From Sphingomonas sp. (lineage in GTDB: Bacteria; Pseudomonadota; Alphaproteobacteria; Sphingomonadales; Sphingomonadaceae): 8,820 bases of DNA. The notes beneath the pieces were generated by a model that was not told the origin of the DNA, ran no database searches, and worked only from the letters and a program-made list of their open reading frames with translations. Of this stretch, positions 5,588 through 8,820 are shown piece by piece (the first letter of the stretch is position 1; each line of letters begins with the position of its first letter). The DNA lies in the NCBI GenBank assembly GCA_013812805.1, contig JACCSV010000206.1, positions 1 through 8,820 on the forward strand, read 5' to 3'. Both the position numbers and the translations under genes were made by a program.

Positions 5588-5964
5588 CAGAAGCGCGCCG
5601 GCTCCAGCTCGATCGAAATCGGCTTGTCGATATGCTCCCAGCCCTTTTCGCGGAGCACGTCGTTGCTTTCCTTGGCGCGGCGCGTCGGGCCAAGCGACCA
5701 GGCGATGTGATAGGTCGAACCGTCGGGCCTGTCGGTGGTGCCGTCGATGCGCACGACCAGGCATTCGAGGCTTTCGCCGTCGTCGGCGCGGCCGATGATT
5801 TCGGCCTCCACCGCGCGCGGCAACGGCGTTCCGGCGTTGGCGCCGACATTCAGCGTCACGTGATCGGCGACGACCTTTTCATATTTCGGCGCAAACCGGT
5901 CGAGCAGCCGTTTGCGCTCGTCGCCGGGCAGCTTCCAACCCGTCACTGATCCTGGCCTGGCCAC
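5587..5964 (-). CDS. 2H-phosphoesterase-like protein (Swiss Army Knife type)
   Basis: This soluble protein of about 125 residues has two histidine motifs in the spacing of the 2H superfamily: H35-V-T37-L after VVAD, and H86-I-A88-W-S after GSTY. 2H enzymes use two H-x-T/S motifs to open 2',3'-cyclic phosphates or related phosphodiesters in RNA and nucleotides. In the second motif the Thr/Ser is Ala here, though the following Ser90 may compensate. The N-terminal TGWKLPGDERKRLLDRF and C-terminal IELEPARF belong to a compact family I recall only as hypothetical/SAK-like. The GTG at 5964 was taken as start although no Shine-Dalgarno is visible. A GTG at 5946, immediately before TGWKL, is an alternative. 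It lies 27 bases after the Mur ligase stop and its own stop overlaps the HAD start (TGATG), so it is the middle gene of an operon. Confidence 0.72.
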   Translation of the reverse strand: MARPGSVTGWKLPGDERKRLLDRFAPKYEKVVADHVTLNVGANAGTPLPRAVEAEIIGRADDGESLECLVVRIDGTTDRPDGSTYHIAWSLGPTRRAKESNDVLREKGWEHIDKPISIELEPARF

Positions 5965-5981
5965 GGGCTGAGGAAAGCCCG
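5964..5981 (-). promoter_or_regulatory. Stem-loop between the Mur ligase and 2H genes
   Basis: CGGGCT (5964-5969) and AGCCCG (5976-5981) form a 6-bp stem with a 6-base loop. In the minus-strand transcript it lies just after the Mur ligase stop, and its last base is the first base of the assumed GTG start. No U-tract follows, so it is not an intrinsic terminator. It could tune re-initiation on the downstream gene, or it may favour the alternative GTG at 5946. Confidence 0.35.
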
Positions 5982-5991
5982 GCGCGGCGAT

Positions 5992-7389
5992 TCAGTTCCT
6001 CCGGCTCAGCCGCTCGACGAGATCGGCGGCGAATTCACCAAGGCTGTCGTCGCGCGCGCCCATGATGACGATGCGGTCGCCGGCCCGGGCTTCGGCGACG
6101 AGCCGCTCGCCGATCGCCGGCCGCTCGGTAATGTGCTCGGCGGAGCGGCCTTTCGCCTCCACCTCGGCGGCCAGCCAGTCAGAGCCGCGGCCGCGCTCAG
6201 TGGTGCCACCCTGGTAGACGGGGTCGGGGAGGAACAGCCGGTCGTCCGCGGCCATGCCGCCCGCGAAGCTTCGCGCCAGCTGTTCGCCCATCTTCGCGAT
6301 CGGACCGAAGCCGTGCGGCTGGAACATGATCAGTAGCCGTCCCGGGTGCGCTCGAAGGGTGGCCAGCGTTGCGTCGATCTTGTCGGGGTTGTGAGCGAAA
6401 TCGTCGATCACCGTCACTCCGCCGGCGGTCCCGACCGTTTCCAGCCGACGCCGAAGGCCGTCGAACCGCTCGAGCGCTGCAGCGGCATCAGCGACCGGCA
6501 CTCCGATCGCGCTGACCGCGGCAATCGCCGCCACCGCGTTGGAGATGTTGTGCCGGCCGGGCACGTTCAGCCGCACCTCGTGACGCTCGCCGCGGTGGTC
6601 GATGGTGAAGGTCGCGCCACCTGGCTCAAGCTCGATGTTGCGGGCGCTGACATCGGTCCCGGGCGTATCAAGGCCATAACCGATGCTTGTGCCGGCGGGC
6701 AGCGATTCCGCCATCGCCCGGGTTTCCGGGTCATCCATGTTGACGACGCACTTTTTCGCGACGAGCAGAAAGCCAGCGAACAGCCCGCGAAGCTCCGCCA
6801 TCTCCTTGTGGTCGAGGCTGATGTTGGTCAGCACCGCGATTTCCGGCCGGTAGAAGGTGATCGAGCCGTCGCTTTCGTCGACCTCGCCGACGAACAGCTC
6901 CGGATCGCCGACCACCGCACTCGCGAATGGCGCCGACGGGGTGACGAAATTCTTCATCACCGCGCCGTTCATCACCGTTGGCTGGCGGTGGCAGGCATGG
7001 AGGATCCAGCCGATCATGCCGGTGACGGTCGATTTGCCGCTGGTGCCGCCGACGGCGATGCTGTGGTGCGCCTGGTTAAGCAGCTGCGCGAGCAGCTCGG
7101 GGCGGCGCAGGTGGGGGAGGTCGAGCTCACGCGCCCGGACCACGTCGGGGACCGTGTCCTCGACCGCCGCAGAGGTGACGAGGGTCATTCCCTCCGCCAG
7201 CCCGCTGCCGTCCTGGGGCGACAGCGCGATCCCCAGCGAGCGCAAATAATCGAACTTGTTGGCGGTCCGCCCGGCGTCGAGGGACCGGTCGGATCCCGCG
7301 ACTTGCGCCCCCGAGGCGCGGAGGATCGAGGCGAGCGGAAGCATACCGCTGCCGCCAATCCCGCAAAAGAAGTAGCTCGCATTGCTCAT
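5992..7389 (-). CDS. Mur ligase family protein (MurC/Mpl-like)
   Basis: This 465-residue cytoplasmic ATP-dependent ligase joins an amino acid or peptide to a UDP-MurNAc-type acceptor. The start is the ATG at 7387-7389, which gives the usual family N-terminus YFFCGIGGSGMLPLA (a Rossmann-like UDP site); the upstream in-frame extension to 7425 is Arg-rich and unlikely. The central domain has P-loop G115-T-S-G-K119-S-T, the Mg-site motif EVDESDGS (169-176) and TNISLDHKE (188-196). The C-terminal domain has DDFAHNPDK, close to the DDFAHHP of Mpl rather than the DDYGHHP of MurC. The P-loop differs from the GTHGKTT typical of MurC and Mpl. Divergent by 49 bases is an LD-carboxypeptidase, whose tripeptide product is the Mpl substrate, so a recycling role is favoured. 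A MurC paralogue with another substrate cannot be excluded. The two downstream genes appear co-transcribed. Confidence 0.85.
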   Translation of the reverse strand: MSNASYFFCGIGGSGMLPLASILRASGAQVAGSDRSLDAGRTANKFDYLRSLGIALSPQDGSGLAEGMTLVTSAAVEDTVPDVVRARELDLPHLRRPELLAQLLNQAHHSIAVGGTSGKSTVTGMIGWILHACHRQPTVMNGAVMKNFVTPSAPFASAVVGDPELFVGEVDESDGSITFYRPEIAVLTNISLDHKEMAELRGLFAGFLLVAKKCVVNMDDPETRAMAESLPAGTSIGYGLDTPGTDVSARNIELEPGGATFTIDHRGERHEVRLNVPGRHNISNAVAAIAAVSAIGVPVADAAAALERFDGLRRRLETVGTAGGVTVIDDFAHNPDKIDATLATLRAHPGRLLIMFQPHGFGPIAKMGEQLARSFAGGMAADDRLFLPDPVYQGGTTERGRGSDWLAAEVEAKGRSAEHITERPAIGERLVAEARAGDRIVIMGARDDSLGEFAADLVERLSRRN

Positions 7390-7438
7390 CGCGCCGCGCC
7401 TATTGCCCCGGCGGGCGAATGACAAATAGGATTATGGG

Positions 7439-8251
7439 ATGAAGATCGCGGTCGTCGCTCCGAGCAACCCGCTGAGCCGTGAGGCCGCCGACAAGGTGCA
7501 AGCGATCGCCGCCGAGCGCGGCGACTGCCAGGTCGTGATCCATCCGCAATGTTTCCTTTCAAACGGGCATTTCGCCGGCTCCGACGCGGAGCGGCTTGCC
7601 GCCTTGCGGGAAGTGATGGCCGATCCGTCGGTGGACGCGGTGTGGTTCGCTCGCGGCGGCTACGGCTCAAACCGCATTGCCGAGGAAGCGGCCCGCGACC
7701 TTCCCTCGGCCGCGCGCTCGACGCAGTTCATGGGGTACAGCGACACCGGCTTCCTGCTCGCCGCGTTCCACAACGCCGGGCTGCAGGTGGCGCACGGGCC
7801 AATGCCGCAGGACGCGATCAGGAGCGGTGGCGACGCCGCCATCGGCCGGGCGCTCGACTGGCTGGTGCGCCGCGACTCGGCGAGCCTCGAGCCGAGGCTT
7901 CGATCGCCTGCAATCGCGTTCAACCTGACCGTGCTCGCGACACTGCTCGGAACGGTGCTGGAGCCGGACTTAGCCGGCGCCGAGCTACTGATCGAGGAGG
8001 TCAGTGAGCATCACTATCGGATCGACCGGCTGATGTTCCATGTGACGGCTAGCGCCAACGTTCGCAGCGCGGTTCGAATTCGCCTTGGCCGCGCTTCCGA
8101 CATTCCCGTCAACGACCCCGATTTCGGCGCCGACGAGCAGGCGATCGTCGCCTACTGGTGCGACCGCGCCGGCATCGAGCTTGGACCGCGTGCGGAGATT
8201 GGCCACGACAGCGCCAACATGGTCGTTCCGTTCGGAGTGAAAACTGACTGA
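7439..8251 (+). CDS. ldcA: Murein LD-carboxypeptidase (peptidase family S66)
   Basis: This 270-residue protein has no signal peptide, so it is cytoplasmic. It removes the terminal D-Ala from murein tetrapeptide by cutting an L,D bond, in peptidoglycan recycling. Family features in order are the N-terminal IAVVAPSNP, FARGGYGSNRI (70-80), nucleophile S101 in MGYSDTG, FNLTVLATLLGT (161-172), E186 in LLIEEVSEHHYRIDR, and H256 in IGHDSANMVVPFG. S101, E186 and H256 form the Ser-Glu-His triad known for S66 enzymes. Length is somewhat short for the family (usually near 300). The ATG at 7439 has AGGA at 7428-7431, seven bases away. It is divergent from the Mur ligase across 49 bases, which must hold both promoters. 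Product supply to the Mpl-like ligase links the two genes. Confidence 0.92.
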   Translation: MKIAVVAPSNPLSREAADKVQAIAAERGDCQVVIHPQCFLSNGHFAGSDAERLAALREVMADPSVDAVWFARGGYGSNRIAEEAARDLPSAARSTQFMGYSDTGFLLAAFHNAGLQVAHGPMPQDAIRSGGDAAIGRALDWLVRRDSASLEPRLRSPAIAFNLTVLATLLGTVLEPDLAGAELLIEEVSEHHYRIDRLMFHVTASANVRSAVRIRLGRASDIPVNDPDFGADEQAIVAYWCDRAGIELGPRAEIGHDSANMVVPFGVKTD

Positions 8252-8264
8252 TCGCGGTTGGACA

Positions 8265-8282
8265 GGGCCATTGCAAAGGCCC
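8265..8282 (+). other. Hairpin between the LD-carboxypeptidase and SWIB genes
   Basis: GGGCC (8265-8269) and GGCCC (8278-8282) form a 5-bp GC stem with an 8-base loop, 14 bases after the LD-carboxypeptidase stop. There is no clean T-run after it, so termination would be weak or partial. TTGCAA (8271-8276) within the loop, followed 17 bases later by TCTATC (8294-8299), is a poor sigma-70-type match that might start the SWIB transcript; I give that little weight. Confidence 0.3.
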
Positions 8283-8326
8283 GCGCTTTGCGCTCTATCT
8301 TTGGGTGAAAACAACAGGAGGGCTTT

Positions 8327-8593
8327 ATGGCAGAAACGAAGAGGAAAGCAGGGGGCGGGCTGGCTCGTCCGGTTCAACCGTCGGCCGATCTCGCCGCGAT
8401 CACGGGTAACGACCCGCTGCCGCGCAGCCAGGTGGTTTCGAAGATCTGGGATCACATTCGCAAGAACAACCTGCAAAACCCTCAGAACAAACGGGAAATC
8501 ATGGCCGATGACAAGCTGAAGAAAGTTTTTGGCGGTAAGGATCGAGTGAGCATGTTCGAGATGAACAAGCATCTCTCCAACCATCTGAAATAA
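8327..8593 (+). CDS. SWIB/MDM2-domain protein, stand-alone
   Basis: This 88-residue protein has a Lys/Arg/Gly-rich N-terminal tail (1-14) followed by a single SWIB domain (about 29-88). Recognisable parts are DPLPRSQVVSKIWDHIRKNNLQ, the basic NKREI segment, the DDKLKKVFGG turn and SMFEMNKHLSNHL at the end. In eukaryotes the fold occurs in SWI/SNF chromatin remodelers and MDM2. In bacteria it is found fused to topoisomerase I in Chlamydia and as short stand-alone proteins whose role is unsettled, possibly DNA-associated given the basic charge. The start is well defined: AGGAGG at 8316-8321 lies five bases before the ATG, the strongest ribosome binding site in the window, suggesting high expression. 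A strong intrinsic terminator follows. It is probably a single-gene unit. Confidence 0.92.
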   Translation: MAETKRKAGGGLARPVQPSADLAAITGNDPLPRSQVVSKIWDHIRKNNLQNPQNKREIMADDKLKKVFGGKDRVSMFEMNKHLSNHLK

Positions 8594-8612
8594 GCTTCAG
8601 ACCGACTGAAGC
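8594..8612 (+). other. Stem-loop directly after the SWIB stop codon
   Basis: GCTTCAG (8594-8600) and CTGAAGC (8606-8612) form a perfect 7-bp stem with a 5-base loop, beginning on the base after the TAA. It has no T-tract of its own and is followed four bases later by the real terminator. It probably stabilises the mRNA 3' end or pauses the polymerase. Confidence 0.55.
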
Positions 8613-8615
8613 GAC

Positions 8616-8650
8616 AAGGGACCCGTGGGTGACCGCGGGTCCTTTTTCTT
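8616..8650 (+). terminator. Rho-independent terminator of the SWIB gene
   Basis: AAGGGACCCG (8616-8625) pairs with CGGGTCCTTT (8636-8645), a 10-bp stem including one G-U pair, with a 10-base loop. It runs into the T-rich tail at 8643-8650 (TTTTTCTT). The AA at the stem base is matched by the Ts, so it may also work in part for the convergent extensin-like gene ending at 8677. Confidence 0.85.
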
Positions 8651-8676
8651 GTGCGCCGCAGCGACTCGCACCTCGC

Positions 8677-8820
8677 TTAACGACACAAGGTCCAGCCGGC
8701 GGTGCCCCGGTTTGCCACATCCAGGTGCAAATGATCGCGGTGGGCGGCGTTATAGTCGGGCGATAGCACGGTCGGAAACAAGCGACAGGCGCCGTCGCGC
8801 ACCTCGCGCAGGAACGCCGC
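8677..8820 (-). CDS. Extensin-like C-terminal domain protein, C-terminal part
   Basis: The minus-strand frame is open from the right edge to a TAA at 8677-8679, giving the last 47 residues of a gene that begins outside the window. The sequence FLREVRDGACRLFPTVLSP, then DYNAAHRDHLHLD, then GWTLCR at the end, matches the C-terminus of bacterial extensin-like proteins. That domain is related to the M15 zinc peptidases (D-Ala-D-Ala carboxypeptidase fold). The H-R-D-H-L-H-L-D cluster supplies likely metal-binding histidines, and two cysteines (residues 12 and 46 of the fragment) may form a disulfide in the periplasm. A cell-wall role is likely but the substrate is not established. It converges on the SWIB gene, with the terminator between them. 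Confidence 0.85.
   Translation of the reverse strand, partial: AAFLREVRDGACRLFPTVLSPDYNAAHRDHLHLDVANRGTAGWTLCR

Noticed and set aside
5588..5764. N-terminal extension of the HAD protein
   Set aside because: It overlaps the 2H gene in another frame and is basic and unstructured in composition. The TGATG junction gives the true start.
6346..7422. Plus-strand open frame of 358 codons opposite the Mur ligase
   Set aside because: It is the mirror of a strongly supported gene. The translation is rich in Arg, Asp, Gly and His with no domain, as expected for shadow frames in GC-rich DNA.
7390..7425. Upstream start for the Mur ligase
   Set aside because: It adds an Arg-rich stretch before the conserved YFFCGIGGSG N-terminus and would nearly fill the divergent promoter gap.
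1..8820. Search for tRNA, rRNA, CRISPR arrays, insertion sequences and phage genes
   Set aside because: None seen by eye on either strand. Gene order and composition look uniform, with no sign of an inserted element other than the short REP-like palindrome.

Overview
The window is GC-rich, densely packed bacterial chromosome, with nearly all of it coding and gaps of only 49-169 bases. Gene content, protein style and a CATTGCGAGGAGCG / GCAATCCAG intergenic palindrome suggest an alphaproteobacterium, most likely of the Sphingomonas group. This assignment comes from recognising families by eye, not from a search. There is no tRNA, rRNA, CRISPR array, transposase or phage gene.

Left part (1-3891): the C-terminal end of a flavin amine oxidase is followed by a dicarboxylate/amino acid:cation symporter of the DAACS family with an unusual substrate-site motif. 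Converging on it, with a 37-base tail-to-tail overlap, is a two-component operon on the minus strand: a four-helix membrane histidine kinase of the LytS/AlgZ type, whose stop overlaps the start of a LytTR response regulator.

Middle (3892-5092): divergent from the kinase is a small acidic, probably disordered protein with a TTG start. It is preceded by a GGAAC-N17-CGTT match to the alphaproteobacterial EcfG general stress promoter. Next comes an unrecognised 183-residue protein whose start codon lies inside a perfect 10-bp inverted repeat with the ribosome binding site in the loop. A REP-like palindrome separates it from the next, convergent operon.

Right part (5093-8820): a minus-strand operon holds a Mur ligase (MurC/Mpl-like, with a GTSGKST P-loop), a small 2H-phosphoesterase-like protein and a HAD-family phosphatase. 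Divergent from it by 49 bases is an S66 LD-carboxypeptidase. LD-carboxypeptidase makes murein tripeptide and Mpl-type ligases attach it to UDP-MurNAc, so the pair looks like a peptidoglycan recycling locus. A stand-alone SWIB-domain protein follows, ending in a strong intrinsic terminator. The C-terminal end of an extensin-like (M15-clan) protein enters from the right on the minus strand.

The points most worth a second look are the 2H + HAD pair (a possible RNA or nucleotide end-processing module), the atypical Mur ligase, the stress promoter with its small protein, and the start-codon hairpin. No large, clearly new defence or mobile system is visible.
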